From Geminisphaera colitermitum TAV2 (GTDB taxonomy: Bacteria; Verrucomicrobiota; Verrucomicrobiia; Opitutales; Opitutaceae), in assembly GCF_000171235.2 (NCBI RefSeq), contig NZ_ABEA03000135.1:1-64000 (forward strand): a DNA stretch of 64,000 nucleotides, given 5' to 3'. Shown piece after piece: positions 53,477 through 63,925 of this stretch; position 1 is the first letter of the stretch, and each line of letters starts with the position of its first letter. The position numbers and the translations under genes were made by a program. The notes beneath the pieces were generated by a model, which worked only from the letters and a program-made list of their open reading frames with translations, ran no database searches and was not told the origin of the DNA.

Positions 53477-54178
53477 ATGAACACAACAGTTCCAAAATTT
53501 ATAAAAGAAGACCACTCCTTGCGTGAGGAATGGTTTAATTCCTACAAAAACCCGGATATTGATTTTATCTACGATGGCGCAACAGACCCGACGCTGTGGA
53601 TCGAAAGCCGCTGGCGGATCATGTGCCTTTTGAAAGAGGCGCATGGAGGTGGGAAGTGGAATCATGCGGAAGCCATCAAGGAGGCCGACGGTTTGCTTCG
53701 TGTTGGAGGAACCGCAAACCAAGCCACCCATTACAGAATGATCGAATGGCTGCATGCGATCGAATGCACGTTGGATCAAGCCGATCCGAATATCGAAAAG
53801 GACCGGAAGGAGGATTACCGGGAGGCGCGGAAAACCATGCTCCGTTCGGCTTGGGTTAATATAAAAAAAGCAAACGGCGTGGCGACATCCGATTATGACG
53901 ACTTGAACCATGTCGTAAAGAAGGATGCCCGATTTCTCCGCCAGCAGATCGACCTGTTGAGTCCACGTCTGATTCTGTGCGGAAACACCTTCGGGCTTGT
54001 AAAAGATGAATTGTTTCCCGGATACAAGCGGATCCCCGGTGCAGACTGCAGTTATCATCAGGGACAGGATCGTATTATGATCGACTATTGGCACCCTGCA
54101 CGGAAATCAAAGGATTCCTGGAAACCTCTCGTCGAGGAAATCCGATCAATTCGTAAAGCCGGTTTCTTGCTGAAATGA
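53477..54178 (+). CDS. Uncharacterised protein, possible uracil-DNA-glycosylase-like fold
   Basis: 233 residues from the ATG at 53477; longer readings run through the RNA/terminator region. No signal peptide. Two features resemble the UDG superfamily: an early hydrophobic block RIMCLLKEAHGGG and the pair SPRLILCGNTF and YWHPARKSKDSW near the end. This is a weak resemblance, not an assignment. Base composition is lower in GC than the neighbours and it stands alone, so recent acquisition is possible. It follows the terminator by 85 bases. Confidence 0.65.
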   Translation: MNTTVPKFIKEDHSLREEWFNSYKNPDIDFIYDGATDPTLWIESRWRIMCLLKEAHGGGKWNHAEAIKEADGLLRVGGTANQATHYRMIEWLHAIECTLDQADPNIEKDRKEDYREARKTMLRSAWVNIKKANGVATSDYDDLNHVVKKDARFLRQQIDLLSPRLILCGNTFGLVKDELFPGYKRIPGADCSYHQGQDRIMIDYWHPARKSKDSWKPLVEEIRSIRKAGFLLK

Positions 54179-54257
54179 TACTCCGCCCGACATCAACCGA
54201 CAAACCGTCATCAACTCGATAAAACACAGCAACGGAGCACCTGAATTATCATTCGCT

Positions 54258-57200
54258 ATGAATACAAAAATTAGCACCAATCGCGTACTCGCTGTGCTGC
54301 CCCTGTTACTTCTGTTTGCGAGCACAGCAGTAGCGATAGCAGCCTCGGCCATCAGCCTGTCAGGCGACCTGTCCTTTGGTAACGTCATCGTCGATCAGAC
54401 CACAACACGCACGCTGACAATCCGCAATACCGGCAGTACCTCCCTTGCGATATACAGTATCACTTACCCGAATGGTTGTTTTTCCGGCGACTGGAGCAGC
54501 GGAACCATCGCTGCTGGCGGAACGCGCAACGTAACCATTACCTTTACACCCACTGCAGCCCAAAGCTATGGAGGCAACATAACCATCGTCTCCAACGCCG
54601 CCAGCGGCACAAACACCCAGGAAGTTTCTGGCTCTGGCATTGCGTTCGCCCTCTCCGGTGACTTGTTTTTTAGCAACGTTTTGGTGGGGCAAACCGCTAC
54701 GCGCAAGCTGACGATCAGCAACACCGGCAACACTTCCTTTGAGGTAATGAATATCACCTACCCGGTTGGCTTTTCCGGCAACTGGAGCAGCGGCACCATT
54801 GATGCCGGTGAGACCCGCAATGTGACCGTCTCCTTTGTACCCGCTGCCACCCAGAGGCACGAAGGTAATGTGACTGTCGTCACCAATGCCGTCGGCGGCA
54901 CAAAGACCCGAAGTGTTTTCGGCAATGGAATCCCGGCGGCAGGATCTTCTATAGTCGCAGTCTCCGCTGGCAATCACTCCTTGTTTCTATCCAGTAACGG
55001 CATCGTCTGGGGTTCCGGTTGGAATGATGGCCAGCTTGGCGATGGCACCACGACCCATCGCAGCATACCGGTACAGATCACGAGCGACGGAGTTGCCATT
55101 TCGGCTAGCCTCGGCCACTCACTTTTTCTGAGGAACGACGGCACTGCCTGGGCTTCCGGTTCCAATTACTATGGCCAGCTTGGTGACGGCACAAAAATCG
55201 ACTCCCATACGCCGGTGCAGATTATGACTGACGTTGCTGCAGTTTCTGTTGGTGCTTGGCATTCCTTATTTCTGAAGGTTGACGGCACCGCTTGGGCCTC
55301 CGGCTATAACTACCTTGGGCGACTTGGCGACGGCACCACCACCAACCGCAGTACGCCGGTACAAGTCATGCGCGATGTTGCTGCTATTTCGGGAGGCGGT
55401 TCTCACTCCTTGTTTCTCAAAAGTGACGGCACCGCTTGGGCCACTGGTTATAACGGTTCCGGCCAGCTTGGCAATGGCACGACGACCAACCGTAGCACGC
55501 CGGTACAGGTCATGAGAGATGTAGTCGCCATTTCGGCCGGTTCCTCTCACTCCTTGTTTCTCAAAAGTGACGGCACCGCTTGGGCCACTGGTTATAACAG
55601 TTCCGGCCAGCTTGGCAATGGCACGACGACCAACTGTAGCACGCCGGTACAGGTCATGAGAGATGTAGTCGCCATTTCGGCCGGTTCCTCTCACTCCTTG
55701 TTTCTCAAGAGAGACGGTAGCGTCTGGGCCTGCGGTTCCAACGAGTATGGGCAACTCGGCGACGGCACCACCGACAACCGGACCACACCGGTGCAGGTCA
55801 TGAACAAGGCAACTGGCATTTCTGCAGGCAACCAACATTCCTTATTCCAGAGGTCCGATGGGACTGCCTGGGCTTCCGGTTCCAACGGTTCCGGGGCGCT
55901 TGGCGACGGCACCACTATCCCCAGACGTAGCGCGGTTCGGTCAGATATTGAAGCCACGCGCATTGTCGCATTCTCTGGCAATCTGTCTTTTGGCAACGTT
56001 ACTGTTGGGCAAGCGGCCGTCCGAGTGCTTGAGATTACCAACGTCAGTGCCTCCACCCTCAACGTGACCGGGATCATCTATCCCTCTGGCATCACTGGCG
56101 ATTGGAATGGTCAGATCATCCCACGGGGAGAGACCGAAATCGTGACCGTGATGTTTAAGCCGACTGCCGCCCAAAGCTACGGCGGTGATGTAGCAATCCG
56201 GGTCAATCACTCTGGCGACACCGATACTCGCAGTGTCTCCGGCATTGGCATTGCCGCCGAAAATGCTCCCGACGTGGTTGTTGTTTCTGCAGGCAGTTCC
56301 AGTTCTTTTTTTCTCAAAGCCGACGGCACGGCCTGGGCTTCTGGTAGTGCCTCCGGTATGACAATTCCTGTCCAGATCATGAATGACATGGTCGCCGTTT
56401 CAGACAACTCTCACTCCTTGTTTTTGAAGAATGACGGTACCGTCTGGGCCTCCGGTTCTAATGGCTTCGGCCAGCTTGGCGATGGCACGAGGACTAATCG
56501 CTCTACGCCGGTGCAGGTCATGGATGGCGCGGCTTCTATTTCTGCAGGCGGTAATCACTCTTTGTTTTTGAAGGCCGACGGTACTGTCTGGGCCTCCGGT
56601 TACAACAGCGACGGCCAACTCGGTGATGGTACCAAGACCGACCGTGATACGCCCGTGCAAGTCATGAGTGACGTGACTGCCGTTTCGGCTGGTTACTCGC
56701 ACTCCTTGTTCCTGAAAAGGGACGGCACCGTCTGGGCTGTCGGTTCCAACAATTTCGGTCAGCTTGGTGACGGCACCAAAACCGATCGCTCTACGCCAGT
56801 GCAAACCATGAGTGGCGTTATGGCTATTTCAGCAGGTGATTCTCACTCCTTGTTTTTAAAGAGGGATGGCACCGTCTGGGCCTCTGGTATCAATGAGTCT
56901 GGTCGGCTTGGCGACGGCACCACCACCAATCGCAGCACGCCAGTGCAGATCATGGGGAATGTGGCTGCTATTTCAGCAGGCGGCTCTCACTCTTTGTTTT
57001 TGAAGGCCGACGGGACCGTCTGGACTACCGGCTGGACCTTTGAAAACTATGCGCCAGTGCATATCATGAGCGAGGTCACGGCTATTTCCGCTGGTACCTC
57101 TCATTCATTATATCTAAAAAACGATGGTTCTGCCTGGGCTTCCGGTTACAATTACTATGGCCAGCTTGGTGATGGCACCAGGACCAAACGTGATGAACCA

Positions 57201-59330
57201 GTGCAAGCCATTGCCCCCGTCCCCACTCGCGTGATCGCGCTGTCGGGCGATCTGTCCTTCGACAGCGTGATAGTGGGACAGACGGCAACGCAAACTCTGA
57301 CCATCAGCAATACGGGCACTGCATTCCTCACCGTGACAGGCATCAGCTTCCCGTCCGGCTTCAGCGGCGATTGGAACAGCGGCACGATTACGGCAGGCGG
57401 CACTCAGGCCGTGACAGTATCCTTTAAGCCGACAGCGGCATTGAGCTATAGCGGCAAGGTGACGATCCTCTCCGATGCGACCAGTGGAACGAACACATGT
57501 GTAGTCAGTGGAATCGGGACGACTTTTTCAGTTTTCCCCGTTATCATGACACAGCCTGTATCACAAAACAAATGGCAAGGCGAAAGCGCAACCTTCTCGG
57601 TGAGCGCCACCGGTCAAGGCACGTTGAGTTATCAATGGTATTTCAATGGCAAGGCGATCAAGGGCGCGACCGGTTCCAGCTACACTATCGCCAAGGTTGT
57701 CGCGAAAAACGCGGGCAACTACACCGTCACGGTCAAAAACGCCAATGGCACGGCCACCAGCGACGCCGCCAGCCTCACTGTTAACGTGCCGCAAAAGCCG
57801 AAGGTCACCAGCAAGCCGACCTCGAAAATGGAAACCGGGCTCGGCAAATCCGTGACGCTCTCCGTGACCGCGACGGGCAACCCGCCACCGACCTTCCAGT
57901 GGCTGCTCAATGGCAATCCCATCTCCGGCGCGACGGGAGCAACCTGTACCATCGAGAACGTCGGCGAGCAAAACCTCGGCAGTTACAGCGTGGTGGTCAC
58001 CAGTGGACCGAACACGATCACCAGCAAGGTGACGACGCTCAGCGCCATCCTGCCGCCGGTCATCGAGACTCCGGCTGCCGGTGAAAGCGACTTCACCTAC
58101 GCATTGGCAACCAAAGGCGCGAAACTCACCGTCAAGCTCGCCAAAAACAAGGCCAAGCCGACCTACCAATGGTTGCTCGACGGCAACCCCATCCCCGGCG
58201 CAACCAAGGCCAGCTACACCGCGAAGACCGATGGCCAGTACAGTGTGCGCGTGACCAATGGCGCGGGCACGGTCGAGCGCGTGATCGCCAACGTTAAGCT
58301 CATCGTGCCGCCAAAATTCGATGCGAAGGCCGGCTTGATTGCCGACAGGACGGAGATTGTCGCCGACGTCGGCCAATCGGTGACGTTCACCGCGAAACTC
58401 GCCGAGGGCACCGGCCCGTTCACTTGGACATGGCTGGACGGCAAAACCGTCCTGAAAACACACATGAGTAGTTCGCTCACCGATACCTTCACCCTGACCA
58501 ACGTCGCCAAGGCGCAAAAAATCAGCGTGCAGGTCGAGAGCGTGAAGGACGCGAAGGGCAAGCCGCTGGCCAAGGCGAAGAGCAAGGCCGTGGTGATCAA
58601 GATCGTGCTCCCGCCGCAAATCGTGTCGCTCACGGTGAAGCCCGGCGAAGAAATCGCCCCCGGTAAGACCGCGACCCTCACCGTCAAGGCGACTGGCACG
58701 AAGAAACTCGTTTACGAATGGCGCGGTCCCGATGGCGAGGTCATTCGAGATGCCAGGGGACCGGTCAACAAGGCGTCGCTGACGCTCAAGCCGGCGTCCA
58801 AAACCGCCACCGTCACCGCCGGGACCTATGCCGTTCGCGTGAGCAACGGCGCGGGCGATAGCTACGCCAGGACCGCCAGCGTGACCATCAAGGTGCAGGC
58901 TTCCGCCGCCACGGCGAAAACGGCCGGCATCTCCGGTATCACCGCACTGTCGTCAACCGCGGAGTCAACGTCCTCCGGGTCCAATGCCGCTTCCGTGACA
59001 GGCCGCTTGCCGACCGCCGCGGATACGCTCCGCCTCACCGACCTGATTACGGGCGAAACCAGTCTGCTCGACCTTGGCGACAGTTCGCGGCAAAACCTCC
59101 GCAGCGAATGGCTGGTCCACGGCACGGTGCGCGTGAGCTTCGATCAACTCAGCGGCCACGCTGTCGGCGAGGATACCATCTGGGAAGCCGTCACGCTGGA
59201 TCTGACCTTCGATGGCGACGATTCCGGCTTATACATGATGACGTCCGTCCGGGTTCGCGTCGCCGCCAACGGCGACCTCGTTGAAGACCCCGAGTCCGGC
59301 ACCGGCTTCGGCGTGTTCGAGCTGGAGTGA
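54258..59330 (+). CDS. Secreted RCC1-repeat and Ig-like repeat protein
   Basis: 1690 residues. After a signal peptide (VLAVLPLLLLFASTAVAIAA) come two choice-of-anchor D domains (about 31-225: SLSGDLSFGNVIVDQTTTRT), a block of about seven RCC1 repeats (AVSAGNHSLFL, WGSGWNDGQLGDGTTTHR), a third anchor-D domain near 570-665, a second RCC1 block, a fourth anchor-D domain near 1010-1100, several Ig-like domains (PVSQNKWQGESATFSVSATG start) and a C-terminal domain. RCC1 blocks form beta-propellers. It is likely a surface binding protein. Two adjacent 48-residue RCC1 repeats are almost identical at DNA level. No PEP-CTERM or other anchor was seen. Confidence 0.85.
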   Translation: MNTKISTNRVLAVLPLLLLFASTAVAIAASAISLSGDLSFGNVIVDQTTTRTLTIRNTGSTSLAIYSITYPNGCFSGDWSSGTIAAGGTRNVTITFTPTAAQSYGGNITIVSNAASGTNTQEVSGSGIAFALSGDLFFSNVLVGQTATRKLTISNTGNTSFEVMNITYPVGFSGNWSSGTIDAGETRNVTVSFVPAATQRHEGNVTVVTNAVGGTKTRSVFGNGIPAAGSSIVAVSAGNHSLFLSSNGIVWGSGWNDGQLGDGTTTHRSIPVQITSDGVAISASLGHSLFLRNDGTAWASGSNYYGQLGDGTKIDSHTPVQIMTDVAAVSVGAWHSLFLKVDGTAWASGYNYLGRLGDGTTTNRSTPVQVMRDVAAISGGGSHSLFLKSDGTAWATGYNGSGQLGNGTTTNRSTPVQVMRDVVAISAGSSHSLFLKSDGTAWATGYNSSGQLGNGTTTNCSTPVQVMRDVVAISAGSSHSLFLKRDGSVWACGSNEYGQLGDGTTDNRTTPVQVMNKATGISAGNQHSLFQRSDGTAWASGSNGSGALGDGTTIPRRSAVRSDIEATRIVAFSGNLSFGNVTVGQAAVRVLEITNVSASTLNVTGIIYPSGITGDWNGQIIPRGETEIVTVMFKPTAAQSYGGDVAIRVNHSGDTDTRSVSGIGIAAENAPDVVVVSAGSSSSFFLKADGTAWASGSASGMTIPVQIMNDMVAVSDNSHSLFLKNDGTVWASGSNGFGQLGDGTRTNRSTPVQVMDGAASISAGGNHSLFLKADGTVWASGYNSDGQLGDGTKTDRDTPVQVMSDVTAVSAGYSHSLFLKRDGTVWAVGSNNFGQLGDGTKTDRSTPVQTMSGVMAISAGDSHSLFLKRDGTVWASGINESGRLGDGTTTNRSTPVQIMGNVAAISAGGSHSLFLKADGTVWTTGWTFENYAPVHIMSEVTAISAGTSHSLYLKNDGSAWASGYNYYGQLGDGTRTKRDEPVQAIAPVPTRVIALSGDLSFDSVIVGQTATQTLTISNTGTAFLTVTGISFPSGFSGDWNSGTITAGGTQAVTVSFKPTAALSYSGKVTILSDATSGTNTCVVSGIGTTFSVFPVIMTQPVSQNKWQGESATFSVSATGQGTLSYQWYFNGKAIKGATGSSYTIAKVVAKNAGNYTVTVKNANGTATSDAASLTVNVPQKPKVTSKPTSKMETGLGKSVTLSVTATGNPPPTFQWLLNGNPISGATGATCTIENVGEQNLGSYSVVVTSGPNTITSKVTTLSAILPPVIETPAAGESDFTYALATKGAKLTVKLAKNKAKPTYQWLLDGNPIPGATKASYTAKTDGQYSVRVTNGAGTVERVIANVKLIVPPKFDAKAGLIADRTEIVADVGQSVTFTAKLAEGTGPFTWTWLDGKTVLKTHMSSSLTDTFTLTNVAKAQKISVQVESVKDAKGKPLAKAKSKAVVIKIVLPPQIVSLTVKPGEEIAPGKTATLTVKATGTKKLVYEWRGPDGEVIRDARGPVNKASLTLKPASKTATVTAGTYAVRVSNGAGDSYARTASVTIKVQASAATAKTAGISGITALSSTAESTSSGSNAASVTGRLPTAADTLRLTDLITGETSLLDLGDSSRQNLRSEWLVHGTVRVSFDQLSGHAVGEDTIWEAVTLDLTFDGDDSGLYMMTSVRVRVAANGDLVEDPESGTGFGVFELE

Positions 59331-59361
59331 GTTCCCGGTCCGAAAGGCTGTCCCGAGCCAA

Positions 59362-59973
59362 TCACCGCGCAGACCTCGTTCCGGATTCCGGGGGAATGAG
59401 AGTTTTGCTCCGTCCCCGTCCGGCATCGTGCAACAAACGCTGCCGGTAACACCGCTGCCGCTCCGCCGCCTTGGCCCGCTGTTCACTCGCGGGAACGGTC
59501 GGACGTCCGGCCCGCTTTTTGAACAACTGCCGCGCCGCCACCGGCACATAAAAAACATTGAACGCCCGGAAACATGCCGGCGCGAAACGCAGCGCGTCGA
59601 TCCTGTCCAGTGCGCTTGCATTGTGCCCCTCCGCATATCCGCCCTGAAACCACGGACGAGCCAAGGCCGGTGTTGCTGTTACCCATCCGGGAACCGGCGT
59701 CCCGGCGTGCAGGCAAAGATGCGCCACATGCGCCGCAAGCAAAGCATCCGCCAGACCTCCAGACTTCCTCTCCGCAAAAACCTTCCGACACGCGCGTGGG
59801 CGCTCGGCAACACGCCGGGCCAGTTCGGCGCGCGAATGAACATGTCGGAACTCGTGCAACCAATCCGTGAGATTGAGCGAGAATTCCGGCAAATCATGCG
59901 CCCACGCCGCCACCTCCGCCGCCGTGCGCGGGCGACGATTGACGTTGGTTTTGTAAGAGGTCGAAACAGACAT
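59362..59973 (-). CDS. Uncharacterised partner of the nucleotidyltransferase
   Basis: 203 residues, Arg/Ala-rich, no signal peptide. It follows the nucleotidyltransferase gene by 14 bases on the same strand, so they form a two-gene unit. No domain was recognised; blocks such as WLHEFRHVHSRAELARRVAERP and PRPWFQGG-like sequence look like a genuine protein. A toxin-antitoxin-like pairing is inferred from the neighbour only. Confidence 0.6.
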   Translation of the reverse strand: MSVSTSYKTNVNRRPRTAAEVAAWAHDLPEFSLNLTDWLHEFRHVHSRAELARRVAERPRACRKVFAERKSGGLADALLAAHVAHLCLHAGTPVPGWVTATPALARPWFQGGYAEGHNASALDRIDALRFAPACFRAFNVFYVPVAARQLFKKRAGRPTVPASEQRAKAAERQRCYRQRLLHDAGRGRSKTLIPPESGTRSAR

Positions 59974-59987
59974 TGCAGAAAATGGTT

Positions 59988-60560
59988 TCAGGAAGGCGCG
60001 TGCGCTTTTTCGATAATCGCTTCGATGACCAAGCGCGCCGTGTCATTGAGGATGTAGTCGGGGAAAAACTCCTCAAGGATCTCGTCCACTTCGTCTGCCG
60101 AGCGGATGTTTTCGTGACGAAACAGCACGGCAAGATCCTCGCGATCTCCCGCGATGCCCGGAAGCGGACGCCGCAATGCCCGCGCTTTCATTGCGATGAG
60201 GTATCGTGGCGAAGGCGCGCTGATTCGCAACCCTGGCGCCTCCCGCAATTCGGTCGGAAGCACAAACGGCGTGACGCGCGCGCGGGCACCGCGTGCGGCG
60301 AGTTCGTTGGACAAAAATTGTCGCACCTCGTCGTTGATCCAGTTGTCCGGAAGATCGAGTTCGGCCTGAACCTTGCGTGCCAGCGTCAGCGTTTCCGCAC
60401 GCGGGCGAAAGATGGCATCGATGTCCTTGGTCGCCTGTCGCGAGTCGAAATGGAGCATCATTGCCACTCCACCATAAACGGTGATCTCAACCATGCTTCC
60501 CTCGGCTGCGGCGAGTTCACCGAGCCGCCGCAAAGCCTGAATGAGAATCTGCTTTTTCAT
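59988..60560 (-). CDS. Nucleotidyltransferase-fold protein (DUF6036/AbiEii-like)
   Basis: 190 residues. The nucleotidyltransferase signature is clear: VYGGVAMMLHF with Gly-Gly at 30-31, then ATKDIDAIF with Asp46 and Asp48 as metal ligands. LIAMKARALRRP and DREDLAVLF follow, as in DUF6036 or AbiEii-type proteins that often act as toxins in two-gene modules. The downstream gene is its likely partner. Substrate unknown. Confidence 0.8.
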   Translation of the reverse strand: MKKQILIQALRRLGELAAAEGSMVEITVYGGVAMMLHFDSRQATKDIDAIFRPRAETLTLARKVQAELDLPDNWINDEVRQFLSNELAARGARARVTPFVLPTELREAPGLRISAPSPRYLIAMKARALRRPLPGIAGDREDLAVLFRHENIRSADEVDEILEEFFPDYILNDTARLVIEAIIEKAHAPS

Positions 60561-60893
60561 AATTTTACGTCACGTTACGGAAAATAGCCAATGATGCAAG
60601 GATTCGCCTCCGGTTAATCCCATTGTCAGTTCCAGCGCATGCCCCGCGTGGTGGTCCGCCTCCCGCAATTTGCGGGCCAATGCCAGTTGGGCAACTGGGT
60701 ATGGACCAGAAAACTCATGCAGGTTGTTCCTGCGACGCCCGCCGCTTCCTTGCCGTTAACCAGTGTAGGAAAAATACCCTTGCGATGGTAATGGACAGGT
60801 TGGACGGCTCGCGGTTGTGGTGAATTGAATAGCCTGGCTGCTGCGTTGGATTGCTGCCGCCGGACAACAATCCCGACAATAACCCTGTCACCC
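60561..60893. other. Intergenic region without a recognised gene
   Basis: 333 bases between divergent units. It contains a small palindrome (CCCGCAATTTGCGGG at 60662-60676) and a partial palindrome TTTACGTCACGTTACG near 60563. No gene, tRNA or clear promoter was seen. Confidence 0.5.
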
Positions 60894-63800
60894 ATGTCCC
60901 ACCACACGTGCCCTTCCCGTCCCGTTTCCATTACGTTCATTTGGCTTCTCGTTTTTACGTTATCCCGCCTGTGCGCGCAAACATCGCCGTCAGGCATGAC
61001 CGCCCGTCTTGATTCCGAAGGCGTGCTCATCACGGCCGATATCGCCGGCCAGTTCGTCATGGAAATGCCGCGCCTCATGATGCGCCCCGACGATTATGAA
61101 GGCCGCAAACCCGCCCTCGCCATTGAAACCCCTGTGCGCGCAACCGCTCGTTATCCCGGAGGCGGAGAAATGCGCATCACCATCGACGGACTCCGTATCG
61201 ACTATGCCTTCTCCGGTCTTCCCGCCGATGCACAGCGGTTCCGCGTCACCACTCTCATCCCGATCAAATTCGCGCAAGGCGGCGCCTTTGCCCTCATGCC
61301 CGGCATGGCCGGCCCCCCCCCGCCCTCTGCCTTGCCCTCCGCTTCCGATTTTCATCCCTTTCCCGCCGCGAAGAATGTCCAAAATATTGCCCAAAACAAT
61401 GGATGCGGGCTCGTGCTTCGCGATCCGGCAGACGCGGGGTTCAGCGTCACCACGCCATACGGTTTTCAGGAGTTGCAGGACAACCGCGTCTTCAACTGGC
61501 CCGTGTTTGCATGGATTTTTAACTACAAGTTCGATGAGCACGCCGGCGAAACCGGATTCTCGATTCAACTTGCCCCGCTCCAGCCAACACTTTCGTCAGC
61601 CCCCGCCTTTTTCATCGATCGATTCGGTCAGTTTGTCCGACGCGATTATCCCGGAAAAATCACCAATGAACAACAACTGCGCGACGATGCCGCCAGCGAT
61701 GCCGCCAGCCTCGCCCGCCTTTCGCGCGCTCCCCGCGACCCTTGGGGGGGCCTGCCCGGCAGCCGCCAAAAACATGATCTCCGCGCCACGGGATATTTCC
61801 GCACCGACCATGCCGGCGGCCGCCAGGTGCTGGTCACGCCCGACGGCAACGTTTTTTTTCAACTCGGCGTCTGCTGCATTGGCACCAACGAAAGCATGAC
61901 TCTCGTCCGTGGACGCGAACGCATCTTCGAATGGCTGCCCCCGCGCCAAGGCAAGTTTGCCGGCGCCTGGTTCCCAGACGACCCAACCGGCGTCGTGTCG
62001 TTTTACACCGCCAACATCGTTCGCAAATATGACGCCCCGTGGGACGAAGAAAACGAGTCGGGCCGCGCCGTCGAACGCCTCCGCGCCTGGGGTTTCAACT
62101 CCGCCGGAGCCTGGTCCACGCTTACTCGCACAATGAAAAATGCCCGCTTTGCCGGCACGCCCCAGCTTCCCTTGGAACCCTGGATGGCTCCCGGCCTGCG
62201 CCCCATGCAAGGCGCTACGCGCACCTACGATCCCTTCCAGCCCGGCGTCGAGGAGATCATCGACCGCGCCTTCGCGAAAAACGTCGCGCCTCACGCCAGC
62301 GATCCTGCCATCATCGGCTGGTTCATCGAAAACGAAGTGCTTTACGAAAACATCCCCAAGGTCGTCCCCGCGCAGAAAAGCGATTCGCCTTCAAAACTTC
62401 GCCTCGTCGAATTGCTGCGTGAAAAATACGACGGCGCCATTGACCGCTTCAACGCCGCCTGGGGACTCGGCGCCGCTCCTTTCGCCAGCTTCGATGAACT
62501 CGCGGACACTCCCCTTTTCGCAACCACGCCGGCCTCCGCCGCTGACATGCGCGACTTCATGGCGCTCTTTCTCGAAACCCACTATTCACGAGTCGAACGC
62601 CTCTTTCGCAAACACGCCCCCAACCATCTCCTGCTCGGTTCCCGCTGGCAACCCGGCACCGCTGCCAGCGAGCAACTCGTCCGTATCGCCGCTCGCAATA
62701 CAGACGTCGTCAGCGTCAACTATTACACGGACAAAATCGACCCCGCCTTCCTGCGCCGCATTCACGAATGGAGCAGCCAAAAACCGCTCCTCCTCAGCGA
62801 ATGGCACTACACCGCCGCGGATCAGGGACTTGGCGGACACCAGGCGGTTGCCAGCCAGAAAGAACGCGGCATGGCTTATCGCAACTACGTGGAAAAGCCG
62901 CCGCGCTTCCTTTCGTCGTCGGCAGCCAATGGTTCACCTATACCGATCAGCCGACCACGGGCCGCTGGTTTGAAGGATTCAACGGCGAGGCCGCCAACAC
63001 CGGCCTGGTCAACGTCGCCGACCGCCCGTATCAAGAATTCATTACACAATGCAAGATCGCCAATGACGCCATTTATGACCTGATGTTTGGCGGTGGCACA
63101 TCCTCGAGACCCTTTCGCCCCGACACGCCCTTGGGCGCGCCGGTGAAATTGGAACGCGAAAAGCTGAAGCTGACATTTGAGGAAAATTTCCGGGTGCCGG
63201 TTGATTTTTACAACCCCGTCAACGACAGCGGACGTTGGAAAACGAACTACTGGTTCGGCTGGCAGCAAAGCGCCTCATCGCGCACCTATGCGGCGGCGAA
63301 AGAGATTGCGGTGTACGAGGCTTACGCGGGCATAAACCCCTTTTCGCAAGACGGCCATTCGCTGGAGATTCACGTCAATCCCGCGCCCGCCGGCGACCCG
63401 CGCATGGACGGTAAACTTTACACAGGCGGCACCCTCACCACGGAAAAAAGTTTCGCCCAGCGCTACGGTTTTTTCGAGGCGAGCATCACGATGCCAGAGG
63501 GCCCCGGATTCTGGCCCGCGTTCTGGCTCTGGTCGCGTCAGGGGCCGGACAGTCTGGGGAACGAAATTGACATCGTGGAAGGCCAGACCGTCAACCCAGC
63601 CAAGACCTGGCATTCCCTGCATCTGCGAGCGCGACCGGGCTTGGATGGCAAACCGGTCTCTGTCCCGGAAAAACCGGACACGGCGGAGGCCGCCGCGGAG
63701 GACATTGCCCGGCCACACACCTACGGATTGCTTTGGACGCCGGAGGAAATCGTCTGGTTTGTGGACGACAACGAGGTGGCGCGGCGTCCCAATCCGGGAT

Positions 63801-63925
63801 TTCACGATGAGATGTTTCTGATTTTGAGCGTGGGCGTTGGCGGCTGGGAACCGGGGAATGCGCTGCCTGAAAAATTCCCGGGCAAGATGCGCGTCCACTT
63901 TGTCCGTGTTTATCAGTTGCGATGA
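60894..63925 (+). pseudogene. Secreted agarase-like glycoside hydrolase fused to GH16, frame broken
   Basis: About 1010 residues if joined. Start at the ATG 60894, with a signal peptide (ITFIWLLVFTLSRLCAQ). The first part is a clan-A type hydrolase resembling agarases: YFRTDHAGGRQVLVTPDGN, an acid/base Glu in GWFIENEV (residue 479) and a nucleophile Glu in LLLSEWHYT (residue 636). The frame breaks at the A4 run 62893-62896; one more A would read RNYVEKAAALPFVVGSQWF. The second part (to 63925) ends in a GH16 domain with EIDIVEGQ at 63563-63586. It may be a true mutation or a sequencing error. A C9 tract (61313-61321) is in frame. Confidence 0.75.
61313..61321. repeat. C9 tract in the hydrolase fusion gene
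   Basis: Encodes prolines (MAGPPPPSAL); in frame. Confidence 0.85.
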
